Shown: positions 7,837-17,602, counted from the stretch's first letter. The stretch: DNA of 64,000 bases from Bradyrhizobium elkanii USDA 76 (GCF_023278185.1 NZ_CP066356.1:1294001-1358000), one strand, 5' to 3'. A program made the numbers and translations. The notes: generated from the sequence alone by a model not told the origin.

Positions 7837-8256
7837 TCAGAATGAACTCGGTCGGCCAGCCGCGCGCAGCATCTCGTTCTGGGCGGTGGCGTAAAGTGCT
7901 CGCCAGGAATCCCTCAACTCGGGGGTGAAAAAAGCGCCGAATTTGCGCTCAAAGCTCCACATCAGCGCCTCGCCCATTGCGACAAAGTGCGATGGCTGAA
8001 CGCCAAGTCTGGCGTGCTTGTGACCGGAAAGCGTGATCAGCGATTGGAACATCGGTCTTTCGTCGAGCGAAGCGACCAGAGCGATGATCATATCCAGCAT
8101 CTTCATTCGCTGCTTCTCAGCATCGCCGCCGAACAAGCTCCTTGCATCAGGAGCTAGTTCGACGAACCTGTTGTAGCACAGGTCAGCGAGGTCGCGACGA
8201 ATCGGCCACATCGCGTCAAATGATGTCCTTATAAGGTCGACCTGCTCGGGCGTCAT
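7837..8256 (-). CDS. Single-domain bacterial globin
   Basis: The 139-aa protein fits one globin fold and resembles the haem domain of flavohaemoglobins and Vitreoscilla haemoglobin. Tyr28 (LCYNRF) fits the B10 position, and the KHARLGVQPSHF segment supplies the proximal His81. There is no FAD/NAD reductase domain. It probably binds O2 or NO in the cytoplasm under low oxygen. It starts 3 bp after the stop of a zinc-ribbon protein gene, so the two are one operon. A FixK-like box lies 86 bp upstream of the operon. Confidence 0.85.
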   Translation of the reverse strand: MTPEQVDLIRTSFDAMWPIRRDLADLCYNRFVELAPDARSLFGGDAEKQRMKMLDMIIALVASLDERPMFQSLITLSGHKHARLGVQPSHFVAMGEALMWSFERKFGAFFTPELRDSWRALYATAQNEMLRAAGRPSSF

Positions 8257-8259
8257 TGA

Positions 8260-8478
8260 TCAGACGAGCAGGCTCGTAAAGAATGGTTTTGTGATCTCAT
8301 CGACTAAAGGCACCCTCTCGTCAGAAGTGATGATGGAGACAAACTGGTGTTTGCAGTTCCAGCAATGCCAATGATTCTGAACTTCATTCGCATTCACGCG
8401 TTCATGCCACTCGAGGGTGACTAATCCAGAACCACAGCGAACGCATTCTATGCGATGTCGTATCGAAATTGGGAGCAT
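8260..8478 (-). CDS. Small zinc-ribbon-like protein (72 aa)
   Basis: MLPISIRHRIECVRCGSGLV starts a 72-aa protein with two CxxC knuckles (CVRC and CWNC) spaced about 26 residues apart, and an HWHCWNCKHQF segment, which suggests a zinc-binding or haem/iron-binding ribbon. No transmembrane segment is present. It is the first gene of the operon with the globin. The function is unknown. Confidence 0.65.
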   Translation of the reverse strand: MLPISIRHRIECVRCGSGLVTLEWHERVNANEVQNHWHCWNCKHQFVSIITSDERVPLVDEITKPFFTSLLV

Positions 8479-8563
8479 GCGTAATCTCTATTCTTATGCA
8501 GAAGCGACGCATATGTAAGATGGGCGAGAATTTGTAAGCCGTCACTTGTGCTTCCTGGAGCGG

Positions 8564-8577
8564 TTGCGCTGGATCAG
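8564..8577 (-). promoter_or_regulatory. FixK/FNR-like box
   Basis: On the minus strand CTGA-TCCAGC-GCAA differs by one base from the rhizobial FixK2 form TTG(A/C)-N6-(T/G)CAA. It lies 86 bp before the start of the zinc-ribbon/globin operon, a reasonable activator distance. One mismatch and short length make it tentative. Confidence 0.35.
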
Positions 8578-8611
8578 ATGTCTGTGCGAGAGCTCGGTAA
8601 ACCGATGCCGT

Positions 8612-8645
8612 TTGCTCAAACAAGCATGTTGCTCAAACAAGCATG
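8612..8645. repeat. Exact 17-bp tandem repeat, two copies
   Basis: TTGCTCAAACAAGCATG occurs twice head to tail. Each unit holds a dyad, TGCT-N6-AGCA. It lies between the end of the cytochrome gene and the zinc-ribbon/globin operon, about 135-165 bp upstream of that operon. It could be a tandem operator or a small duplication. Confidence 0.6.
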
Positions 8646-8697
8646 CTGTGACCGACAGCATGTAGGAAGCCGCTCAAAGAGGGAGCGCCGGAGCGGG

Positions 8698-10487
8698 TCA
8701 CAGTGTCTTGAGGTATTCAAGCAACGCCCTTTTTTCTGGGTCGCTTAAACTGGTCCCATACTCGTGGCCGCATCGGCTATTCCCGGAGTTGATATTACTG
8801 CAATCCGTGAGGGATAGAGTTTCGCTCAGGGGCTCCTGGGTGGCAGCAAGACCAACGTTTTCAATGTCGTATTTCCGTCCAACGCTAAATTGCGATAAGC
8901 GCTGCCCTGATGGCTTGAGCAATTCCGCCAGCGTAGGAACCGAGCCGTTATGAAGATATGGTGCGGCGGCCCAAATGCCCTGCAGAACTCGAGCCTCGTA
9001 GGAGCCCCATGGAGGGAGCCGGCTGCGAAACGCTCGTTCTGCTCCCTGCCGCTTAGTTTTGATTGCTTCCGAGGTGCTGGCAGTATCAAAAGCCGTTAGC
9101 AAATCCTGCAGCGTTGGTGGTAGTCGCACCAGACCCAGAGACTCCGGTGTGTCCGACGATCCCGGCTCTGGCGCCGCTGCCACCCGGGCATTGGTTGAAG
9201 GGGCGCCGCCGGCCAACAGGTGTTCCGCTATCGAACCGATGACCGAGGTCGCAAGAATGTTAAAAATCTCATCGTTCTCCTTGAGCGGGGCGGTCGCGAA
9301 CGGAATGAACGCTCCTTTCAGCACGCCCGTTTTCGCCTTCCAGGTGAGGACATCGTATTCTCGTGTATCGGTACCAACGTTCTGGACCGGAGTTCTCCAC
9401 GTTTTGATGAATGGAACGCGTTGCTCTCCGTCTTCAATCCCGTGACACCCGCTACATCCCCCTTCAGCGGAATCCCTTTCGAAAATTACTTTGCCCCGGG
9501 TGGCCAAAGCAGCGTCAATCTTCCAGGGCCATTTCGGAGGGCCGATCCGCTCACCAAGTTTTCAAGCTCGCTCAAGCCGTCGAAATTGGTTGAATTATTG
9601 TCGAGGAAATTGATAATCGCGCCCTGACGCTTCGGCTCGAACGTAGCGAATACCCCCAGAACCTCGCCAACGTTCCGAGCCAGCCCCAAGATGTCATTTC
9701 CATTTTTTGCGAATCCAGGCCATTGCGTCTTGTCTTGCCGCGGCGAATTCCAAAGGAATGGGTATCTCACGGGAGCGTCCGCGTTTTTCATATTTTCCGG
9801 GATCATGAAGTCGGGTGGCGGACCGATGTCCAGGCCGGATATGCGGTTGAAGATCATTCCTACAGCATCGAGACGGCCAACTCCCCAGCCGCTCTTGGGC
9901 AGCGCGCGTACCATGAGCGTGTGAAACCGCAAGTACCACCCATCTACCTGTCGACGAAGGTCCGCAACATCGGCCGCATCCGGCGTTGTGGACCGCAGGA
10001 CAGCTGCAGCAAAGGGAGCGAACGAGCTGTCGCTGGCAATCACATCGCCGACTGCCTTGTCCAGATCGCCAAGCAGTGCGTAGAAGTCTACAAGCCCCGG
10101 ACCGCCATCCACCCGATACACCTTGCCGTCAACTTCGATCTGGCGCGTGTGACATGCCGAGCAGGTCATTCCAACGACCTGGAAGTCTTGAGGGCCAGAA
10201 GCGTGAAAACCGACGGGAAGGTTGGCCGTGTTTGCAGGATTCGGTAGATAACCGTACCGTGACAAACCATCCGCGAGGAATGGCTGTCCATTCTTTTGCT
10301 TCAGGGCCTGCATCCAAGACAACGCAATCAAACGCGAGCCCTGATCGCGCGAGTAGAAGTCCGCTCTTGCTGCCGCGGTCCAATCCATACCTTGGTCAAC
10401 ATATATGGGATTGGCGTCGGTCCCTTGAGCACTTGATCTTGTCGTGACGACAAACGTCAAGGCAATTATAAAGAGAGTCCGGAGCAT
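8698..10487 (-). pseudogene. Di-haem cytochrome c peroxidase-like protein with one frameshift
   Basis: Start at 10487 gives a signal peptide (MLRTLFIIALTFVVTTRSSA). The first haem site is CSACH in GMTCSACHTRQIEV; the second, CSGCH in AEGGCSGCHGIEDG, lies after the break. The reading frame changes at 9555-9565, where LSELEN passes to ERIGPPKWPWKIDAALATRG; adding one base to the A-run would restore a single protein of about 597 aa. It resembles RoxA-like periplasmic di-haem cytochrome c peroxidase family proteins (oxygenase or peroxidase roles). The frameshift may be real decay, phase variation in a short homopolymer, or a sequence error. Confidence 0.7.
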
Positions 10488-11046
10488 CGTGTGGCCTACC
10501 GCTTCCATCGTCAAAATTGCAAGAAGAGGCGTGCGCCGAAATTCCGCGCCATTTCCGGCAAACTTCGGCTCGCCTTTCGGCTTGCAGGTCGCTTGATCAT
10601 CGATCATTAGAGGCCGCTGTCCAACTAAGTGCAACCTACCAAATCTTAGAAGAAGGCACCGGCTAGCGGTGTAGCGGTGAGCCCACTAGTCGAAGAACCG
10701 CATGCCGTGGCGAATCAGACGGATGCCAATTTGTCTGTAGAGACTGGCGGTCCCTTTGGAGGTCTGGGTAGGTATTGGCGATCACTTTGCCGGGCGACGT
10801 GCGTCTCCCACCGAATGGTGGAGTCACATTCGTCGCTTGTGGAGGCGGACACTGTGTCGTGCCGGCAGTGGCTGGCAGCGCAACCATTCAACAGCAAGTT
10901 ATCTCGGCGGCCCTCTGTGAAGTGCCGAAGCGCAAAGGGTAAGTGAGCCGGCGGCGGGCCGGGTTCACCCAACTTTCCGAAGGGGCAACCCGCCAGCGGG
11001 TCAGCAGCCACCGGCTCGCATGAGGCGCAAGCCGGTGGCTGGTGGA
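10488..11046. other. No recognisable gene
   Basis: About 560 bp with only weak open frames on both strands and no family motif. It includes the promoter region of the cytochrome gene and the 3' flank of the VOC gene. Confidence 0.4.
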
Positions 11047-11451
11047 CTACGCGCCGCCTACGGCAGCTGCCTTGGGATGCTGCGGAGAGTTTTGACGAAG
11101 ACCGAGGGAGTTGCCGTCGGGATCCTTGAAGAAGGCAAGCCGAACGCCGTCTCCCACATCATCTATTTTACTGACCTCCACGCCCTGCTTCTGCAATCGG
11201 TTACTTGCCTGCTCGATGTCATCGACGACAAGCGTTGCCACGGCACCGCCTGTTCCGACTCCGGTAGGGTGCACATTCAGTCCGATGGCAACACGTGGAA
11301 GCACACGGAATTGCCGCCATGTCGACGTGTGGTACTTTTCGTCTGGAATTAAGCCGAGCTTCTTTCCATAGAACGCCACGCTGGCATCCAAGTCTGATAC
11401 ATCTACTTTGGATACAAAAGCATATTCGCCAATAACATCTTTCAGTGCCAT
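11047..11451 (-). CDS. VOC superfamily (glyoxalase/dioxygenase fold) protein
   Basis: The 134-aa protein starts MALKDVIGEYAFVSKVDVSD with GGAGC 8 nt upstream. It has VSDLDASVAFYGKKLGL near the N-terminus and KDPDGNSLGLRQNSP near the C-terminus, the two hallmark strands of glyoxalase I/bleomycin-resistance/extradiol dioxygenase folds. The C-terminal metal position falls on Leu rather than Glu, so metal use is uncertain. It may bind or modify a small molecule; the substrate cannot be told. No operon partner is evident. Confidence 0.8.
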   Translation of the reverse strand: MALKDVIGEYAFVSKVDVSDLDASVAFYGKKLGLIPDEKYHTSTWRQFRVLPRVAIGLNVHPTGVGTGGAVATLVVDDIEQASNRLQKQGVEVSKIDDVGDGVRLAFFKDPDGNSLGLRQNSPQHPKAAAVGGA

Positions 11452-11645
11452 TATTTGCTCCCTGTGCTGTGGCAGCTCGCAGATTGCAAGAATTTGTGCT
11501 ACACGCAAAGCATGCTGTCGCCTCCTCGTCCTGGTAGGGGCCGAGGGTGCCGTCAAGTTCAACGAATTGGAGCGGCGCAGGGGGTATACGAGCGACGTGC
11601 GGACTGCCAAGGATCCTCCTTATCACCGCCATCGCTTCCCGTCGG

Positions 11646-12205
11646 AAGTGATCAGCTATGCCGTTTGGTAGTATTTCCGGTTTCCCTTAAGCTTGCGCAT
11701 GGTCGAGGAAATGCTGGCGGCGCACGGCGTTGGCGTGACCTTATGAAGCCGTGCGCCAGTGGGGACGGAATTCGGCAAGCCGTTCTCCGATCGGATCGGC
11801 CAGCGCGCTCCCGCTCGCGGTGACAAATGGTATCTGGACGAAGTCGTTATCTCGATCGCGGGCGAATAACATTGGCTCTGGCGCGCTGTCGACCAGAATG
11901 GCTTCGTTCTCGACGTCTTGATCCAGCGCCGAAGAGATTCGCGCACTGCACAGCGGTTCATGAAGAAGCTCTTGAAATCCGCCGGCATGCCGCCGCGCGT
12001 GATGATCACGGACAAATGCCGTTCGTACGGTGCTGCGAAGGCGAAGATTGGCTTCGAACATCGCCAGTACAAAGCTCTCAACATTTTCATCAGCCGACGA
12101 GGCGGCGCGAGCGGATCATGACGCGTTTCAAATCGTCCCATCAGGCTGAACGGTTTCTGTCAGTTCATGATCAGGTTGCGAACCTTCTCCACATCCCCTA
12201 TCCCG
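11646..12205 (+). pseudogene. IS6-family (IS26-like) transposase remnant
   Basis: Pieces in several frames read VEEMLAAHGVGVT, DKWYLDEVVISIAGE (first DDE Asp), HWLWRAVDQNGFVLDVLIQ, RFMKKLLKSAGMPPRVMITD (second Asp) and FEHRQYKALN, then after a frame change a tail like RRERIMTRFKSSHQAERF. Internal stops and frameshifts make it dead. Confidence 0.7.
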
Positions 12206-12437
12206 GAGCCTCGCCGCCGACTTCCGTCGTGCCTCGCGTAAGCGAGCCTTTGCGACTTGTCGCGAGACCTCCATGACAAGCGCTACCGCCGACTCTCGAC
12301 CTTTGGGAATCGCCTCCTTCGGCTCGGTGGTCGATTAAGTTGACGATGCCGCTATGAGTATTCAGTTCGCTTGACTCTCTTGAGTCGGATGACAGCGCGC
12401 CAATCTCGAATTTGGCGGCGCTTCAGTTTCGGAGCCG

Positions 12438-13110
12438 TTAGGCGCCAATCCGAATCCAGCGGCCATCTATCAGTCCATCGATCCGTTTAAGGATTTCGAG
12501 ATCAGGCCCTTCATCAAAGTAGATGTTATATCCATACAGCCAGCCATCGTCGCTGTGCAGTACCTTGATCGGTGCGAATGCCTATTAACCTTCCCGCAGG
12601 GGGGCAAGTCCCGAACCAACCTCACTAGGTTCGCGCCGTCGCTCCACCAGCAATACCGCAGCATCGGAAAATGCGGCATCGTCGGTCACGACATACCATT
12701 CCATTAAGAGCGAAAGCCGATTGGACAAGGAAGAATCGTAGAACCGGGAGCGATTGGGTTCAGTCGGATCGCGCTTCATGACGGGAAGTTGCAGGAATCG
12801 CTGCGCGATCGGCCAAAATGCGATTCCTAAAGTCTTCTTCTGCTCGATTGATTTCGCTGCGATCCGTTGTCCTGATTCCAGACCGCCTTTGTCCAGTCGG
12901 CCTTCTGGGCAGCTTCCGCGAACAAGGCTCGCAGAGCCGTATCATCGAGATAGTTTGTCAGATAGTCGCGGATCGACGGATTAATGAAGCTTACGCGCCC
13001 ACTGCTAATTGACACAAAGCCGCCTTCGAGGATCTTCAATGCTTCCTCGAAATCCTTGCGGCGGGCCTGTTCAATCGTGACCGCGGATCGGAAGATGATC
13101 CGCTACTGCC
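12438..13110 (-). pseudogene. C-terminal remnant of a large protein, possibly a STAND-type NTPase
   Basis: The minus strand reads ILEGGFVSISSGRVSFINPS, RDYLTNYLDDTALRALF, changes frame to AAKSIEQKKTLGIAFWPIAQ and LSNRLSLLMEWYVVTDD, and after another change ends GWLYGYNIYFDEGPDLEI to a TAA at 12438. The VSFINPSIRDYLTNYL segment resembles the end of nSTAND3-like defence NTPases, but this is recognition by eye only. The N-terminal NTPase domain is absent. Confidence 0.4.
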
Positions 13111-13332
13111 GGCACCGTTACCTGATGCGCCGATTCATCTCTTGGAGGTCGGTAGCCTTGAATGGCGTGAGCCGTCGCGTCGTCCTGCTCGGCGCGATAG
13201 AGCCCTTGGCTGTCCCGTTGACTTGATCCGGCCGCCCCCCAGAGTAGGTAGGAGCCGATCCAATGTTGATGCTGTACCGTCAAACGTCGTTAGCCTTTCG
13301 GGCTGGACTCGGTGGAGCATCAGGATCTGACG

Positions 13333-13539
13333 ATGTCTAAAAAGACTGCCAACTTGCGCGCCAAAGTTAAGAAACGCATTGCCCAGATCGAAAGTATGAC
13401 ACTAGTCCAGATTCAACGGGTCATGATGGATTGTGTGGCCGAGCGGTCTGCTGGCAGGATGACGACGTGTGAGGGCAATGCGTTGCGCCGAGCGCTGAAC
13501 AAACGGGTCAGCATTCTCAGACGAGACCTTGTCGCGTAA
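13333..13539 (+). CDS. Hypothetical small basic protein (68 aa)
   Basis: MSKKTANLRAKVKKRIAQIE begins a 68-residue, Arg/Lys-rich, helix-prone protein. No family was recognised. Codon use is balanced and it is the longest frame in this stretch, but no strong ribosome site is seen. It may also be a chance ORF in decayed DNA. Confidence 0.35.
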   Translation: MSKKTANLRAKVKKRIAQIESMTLVQIQRVMMDCVAERSAGRMTTCEGNALRRALNKRVSILRRDLVA

Positions 13540-13734
13540 GAGTTCGCGAGCTTGCAGGCGAAGCGCCGCGCCGAACTGCGGGAAGCCGGGCGAGCTGCGA
13601 GAGAAATCGCGAGAAAGCCAAAGCGCGGTGGAACCGGTTCGCCAAGCTCGCATGCCTAAAGAAAGAACTCGCGCCACGGAGTTGGGGCACATCAGCGGTA
13701 CGCGCTCGCGTCAAGGGACAAGAGAAGAAGTCGC

Positions 13735-13851
13735 ATGTTCAAACAACCACGCTTCCGTTCTTATTCAACCGCGGCTCGCATCGGTATTGGCATTGCGGTC
13801 TTAAGCGCCGTCCTGCTGGTCTGGATAATAATGACGCACGTCGTGCGGTAA
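13735..13851 (+). CDS. Putative single-span membrane microprotein (38 aa)
   Basis: A 38-codon ORF starts MFKQPRFRSYSTAARIG and continues with one hydrophobic helix (IGIAVLSAVLLVWIIM), ending THVVR. The basic N-terminus fits an N-in topology. An AGAAG sequence lies upstream. Its length matches small membrane proteins often missed in annotation, but there is no homologue in the window to support it. Confidence 0.4.
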   Translation: MFKQPRFRSYSTAARIGIGIAVLSAVLLVWIIMTHVVR

Positions 13852-14066
13852 GGCTGGCCAGTTGGTGTATCCGCGCTGGCATAACCAACGATGCAGATAC
13901 AGACAGCGAGCAGAGGAAACCCGGGTGAATGCAACCCGCCCGTACTGACGACGTTATTCAAATTTTCAACCCGTGAGGCGGGGCTCTGAAGGCTTCCAAG
14001 CAATCGGATAGTGAGTCCGTTCTGCTAACGGTCAAAGCCTTGGCGCCACGAAATAAGGAGTGAGCC

Positions 14067-14333
14067 ATGACTCGCCGTATCACCTGCATTACCAAGCTGC
14101 CTAACCATCAAGACCGCCATCGGCGTATTCAAGCAGTCGGTGGTTCAGCATGGCGAGATTCGGAAGAAACAGCCATTGCAAACGTCAAACGCGACAAAAG
14201 CGCTTATGATGTCACTGAGCAGGGTAAGACAGTCAAGGTGATCGTCAAAAAACACGATGGCCGCGAGTACCTAAAGACCGAGAATGATCATTTTCTTCCC
14301 GACAATCTTCTGAGCCTTCCGGATTGCTCGTGA
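14067..14333 (+). CDS. DUF3892 domain protein
   Basis: The 88-aa protein MTRRITCITKLPNHQDRHRR has the typical DUF3892 pattern: CITK near the start, RIQAVGGSAW, VKVIVKKHDGREYLKTE and a C-terminal NLLSLPDC. The family's role is unknown; it is common in rhizobia and phages. AAGGAG lies 7 nt before the ATG, a strong ribosome site. It appears intact, and an IS3-type end begins 8 bp after its stop. Confidence 0.85.
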   Translation: MTRRITCITKLPNHQDRHRRIQAVGGSAWRDSEETAIANVKRDKSAYDVTEQGKTVKVIVKKHDGREYLKTENDHFLPDNLLSLPDCS

Positions 14334-14340
14334 CCGGCTT

Positions 14341-14505
14341 GTCCGTCGTCAGATGATTTGAGACTGATCAGGCTTTTCGAGAAGGGAGGCTCTGGCTCAT
14401 CAGTGTTAGGGTTTAAGCAGGCTGCAGTTGATGCTGCAAGCGGCCGTTTGCGATGGTGTCGCGCTTGATGCGTTCTCGCTCGGCGAGGATCGCCTCCGCT
14501 TGAGG
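14341..14505 (-). pseudogene. IS3-family transposase 3' end remnant (first copy)
   Basis: From 14341 (TGTCCGTCGTCAGATGATTT) the sequence matches the IS end at 20671. The minus strand encodes the last residues of an OrfB transposase (AILAERERIKRDTIANGRL, then QHQLQPA). Similarity stops near 14505, so only the terminal 165 bp remain. Confidence 0.6.
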
Positions 14506-14941
14506 CGCGCGCCAGCCACCCGTTCGTCCAGCCGGTCGCGGCGGAACGCCGGGACTGGGTCCGGGTCCGGGGGGCGGCCGGTCGCCGGAGGAGTTGGGGC
14601 TGTGAGGCGGCCGAGACAGACGCTGAAGCCGCGGCAGGCCGCGGTCCTGGCCGCCGACCGCGAGGTGACGGCGCTCGAGATCGGCCGCGACTCCGGCCTT
14701 TACCCCAACGGCAATTCGCGGACATGGGCCGAGCTCGGCTCGTCACTGATCCGGTGCCCTGATCGCCGGCTCCGTGGCGTAGTGCGGCCGCAAGCCCCTT
14801 CGCTTCGAAATCACGGAACGCGGTCGGATCGCGATTGCGCTCTTCAAGGCCATTGCCAACAGAGAGGTTCGACATGCAGGGCCTTCGGGCAGAAGGTTGC
14901 AAAAGAACGGCGGAAGGACCTGCTGATACGGCTTAAACGAG
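14506..14941. other. No recognisable gene
   Basis: GC-rich stretch with long but motif-free frames on both strands. It lies where the 5' part of queE should be, so it is presumably foreign DNA joined to the queE fragment. Confidence 0.4.
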
Positions 14942-15133
14942 GTGAGCGAGTTTCCGAACGAGCCCGAGGCGCTACCCGAGCGTCTCGAAGACCTTGACTT
15001 CGCGAACTTCCTGCTCCAGCCGATGGATGGTCCCGATGTCGTCGCCAATACACGCGATGCCATCGAATATTGTCGGTCTCATCCCAAATGGTGTCTCAGC
15101 GTCCAAACTCACAAACACCTCGGAATCAAATGA
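14942..15133 (+). pseudogene. queE: QueE C-terminal fragment
   Basis: The frame reads PERLEDLDFANFLLQPMDGP and ANTRDAIEYCRSHPKWCLS, then QTHKHLGIK. This is the C-terminus of 7-carboxy-7-deazaguanine synthase (radical SAM QueE): the LQPMDGP and SLQTHKxLGI segments are characteristic. The CxxxCxxC radical SAM part is missing. Its stop overlaps the queD start (ATGA), as in intact queuosine operons. Confidence 0.75.
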
Positions 15134-15492
15134 GAATATCTCAAGCATTCAAGTTTGAAGCCGCGCACCGGCTGCCGAACGTGCCCGAGACGCATCGCTG
15201 CCACAGGATGCACGGTCACTCCTACCGGATCGAACTCGTCTTGAGCGGTCGGGTCGATCCGCGGACGGGCTTCGTGATAGACTTCTTCGAGCTCGAGCAG
15301 GTTTTAGGGCCTTTGTTGCGACAACTCGATCACCATTGCCTCAACGATATCCACGGGCTCGAGAATCCGACCGTGGAGAACATCGCGATCTGGATCTGGG
15401 ACAAGATAAGACCCCGATTGCAGCAACTCTCCGCGGTCAAGGTCTTCGAGACCGCCGGATGCTGGGCCGAATATGATGGAGACGAACCGTGA
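15130..15492 (+). CDS. queD: 6-carboxytetrahydropterin synthase QueD
   Basis: This 120-aa protein of the QueD/PTPS family converts dihydroneopterin triphosphate to 6-carboxytetrahydropterin in preQ0/queuosine synthesis. His13, His28 and His30 (AHRLP, MHGHSY) form the zinc site, Cys24 (HRCHRM) is the likely catalytic Cys, and DHHCLND plus PTVENIA complete the family pattern. The gene is intact and starts inside the queE fragment's stop, showing past translational coupling. With queE and queC broken beside it, it cannot complete the pathway from this locus alone; a chromosomal set is probably elsewhere. Confidence 0.92.
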   Translation: MRISQAFKFEAAHRLPNVPETHRCHRMHGHSYRIELVLSGRVDPRTGFVIDFFELEQVLGPLLRQLDHHCLNDIHGLENPTVENIAIWIWDKIRPRLQQLSAVKVFETAGCWAEYDGDEP

Positions 15493-15520
15493 GGCTCGGA
15501 GCCATTTTGGGACACTGGGG

Positions 15521-15727
15521 ATGACAAGATCTGCACTCGTGCTTTTCTCTGGAGGCCATGATTCTACGACCTGCCTTGCCTGGGCGTTGACGCGCTACGA
15601 CAGCCGCGCGGTTCGTCACGGCGTGCTCCATGATGGGCTGGGGACTCGAGAAGGCGGGCGTCTCAGGCGACCGCAGCGCGCGCTTCTGCCGAACGACACC
15701 ATCCTGCAGCTGCCGGCCAGCATCTGA
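15521..15727 (+). pseudogene. queC: QueC N-terminal fragment
   Basis: [20 protein letters not shown] carries the SGGxDS ATP-PPi loop of 7-cyano-7-deazaguanine synthase, with WALTRYD following. In the second position the usual Gln of SGGQDS is His. After TRYD the sequence no longer resembles QueC, so about 200 residues are missing. Confidence 0.7.
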
Positions 15728-15979
15728 TTACTATGTGGCGGAGAATCTCTGGGTGGCCGGCCCTGGCTGGTGTTAGGGTGCCTCTGCCACACAATCTCGT
15801 CCGACACACAAGAACGGATCCGAACCGGCATCGCGCACAAGCGCAACAAGACCATCGATACCCTTGCGGAAAGCCTTGGTTCGAGAAACAGCTGTCGATG
15901 GTCTCCTGCGGTTCGACGCCCGCCGAAGGGTTACGGTTTCTGCACCCCGCGCGCACTGACAGTTCAGGGGCCGGTGATC

Positions 15980-16440
15980 ATGAATCAGAAACAGCGGAAG
16001 CCCGTTCCCGAAGATCATACGTCCGTCAGCAAGGACGAGGAATCGGGTGCACGCGGATTGCAGCGCGATCTGCAAGACCGGTTGCAGCCGGCGCACGACG
16101 AGCCGGTGAGCGCGCCCGTCAGCGATAGCGCTCCCCATCCCGAAGCACCTGCAGGCTAGGGCCGGTGGGTTCGCCGCCTGCTCAAGGTCGGCATTGGCCT
16201 TTGCGATCGTGGCCGTCTTCGGATGGTTGCCGCTGAAGGCCGTGCTGCAGACCTCGGGCGTCGAGGCCGTGGTCAATGCCAGGATCGTGACCTTGCGCTC
16301 GCCGATCCACGGCCCCGTGAGCGCGAAGCCGCCGCAGGGTTCGACGCAACTCAGCGTGGTCCATGAGGGCGATGCGATCCTTCATGTCGTCAACGCGCGC
16401 GGCGATCGCGTGCGGCTCGACGATCTTCGGCGGCAGATGT
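15980..16440 (+). pseudogene. HlyD-type membrane fusion protein, N-terminal remnant
   Basis: MNQKQRKPVPEDHTSVSKDE opens a polar N-terminus that ends in a TAG at 16157-16159. Read-through gives GRWVRRLLKVGIG and, after one frameshift, AIVAVFGWLPLKAVL (a membrane anchor) and VEAVVNARIVTLRSPIHGPV, the start of a barrel-sandwich domain as in HlyD/EmrA-like adaptors. The coiled coil and C-terminus are cut off by an IS110 remnant near 16440. Intact relatives link inner-membrane exporters or polysaccharide machinery to the periplasm. Confidence 0.5.
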
Positions 16441-17594
16441 CCCGAGCGGTCAGGCGGGTCTGCGCCTTCCATGCGATCTCTCGCACCGCTGGCGATGGCT
16501 GCTCGAGCCGGTATAGCTTTGTTTTTCCGATCTTCGGCGGGGGCCGATACGTCCAGGCGCTCTCGACCAACATGTGGCGAACGCGGCCATTGCCGGCCTT
16601 GGTGATGCCGCCACGCCTGACCGTCTCCCCGGTCGATCGCTCGCCCGACACCAGGCCGAGATAGCCCATGAGCTGACGTGAGGTCTCAAAACGGCTCACG
16701 TCACCAACCTCAGTGGCAAATGTCACCGCGACGATTAGATCGATACCTCGCAGTGTTTGAAGCGCCCGCACGAGCGGCTCCAAGGACCAGGCAGAGACGT
16801 ACTCTTCGATCGTGCGCTCCAGACGTTCGACCCGCTCCCTGGCGAGGCAAACCGCTTCGACCATTTCTTGGAGCGCGATCTGATGCGCGGGATGATCGAA
16901 CTGCTGTTCCTGAAGCCAACGCAGATAGCGCATCGTCCATCCCTTCTTGCGGGGATAGGTGCGGCCGTGCTTGAGCATGAAGGCGCTCACCTGTTGGCGG
17001 TGGACCCGCAGCGCCTCAACCGCCGCCGCCCGGGCGCGGACGAGATCGCGCATCGCTTCGTGGCTTTCATCGGGAACCCACACCGCCGTCAGCTCGCCGG
17101 CGTGCAGCAGCCGGGCAAGAGAAACAGCGTCCCGGCGGTTCGTCTTCACGCGATCACCTGGCTTCCTCGGGATCAGCGACGGCGCAACCACGGTGCATTC
17201 ATGGCCGAGCGACCGGATCAGGCGATAAAGTGCGCGGCGGCGATCAGGGTGAGACTTCCCATCCCGATTGTCGCGCTATACGATAAAGGCTATAGCCAGT
17301 CGGACCGGCCTCGTAACAGAAATGCACACCACCAAACCGGCTGGCGATCCGTTCAACGACCCGGCGCATGGCCGTCGCCGACGCGTCGACCTCACCGATG
17401 AAGCGAACCTCTCCTTCCCGGCCTGTTTCCGCGATCGCGATGGCGTTTTTCAGCTTCGCGACGTCGATTCCGACAAATGCTTCCCCATAATCTGCCACGG
17501 CTCGTCCTCCCGTGATGAAGGTCGGCTCGGTACGCCCGAGTAACCCTCGGACGCGCAGTGTGGGGCGAGCCACCTCACTGGAAGAGGCGGACAT
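16382..17594 (-). pseudogene. IS110-family transposase, frameshifted
   Basis: The N-terminal frame has the DEDD-type start AFVGIDVAKLKNAIAIAETG and CYEAGPTGYSLYRI. The frame is lost near 17243 and resumes with GDRVKTNRRDAVSLARLLHA, then LRGIDLIVAVTFATEVGD, YLGLVSGERSTG and GNGRVRHMLVESAWTY, which form the C-terminal transposase_20 domain. One frameshift and an unclear C-terminus make it inactive. A shorter copy of its 5' end is at 38027-38332. Confidence 0.8.
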
Positions 17595-17602
17595 ACGGCC
17601 TT

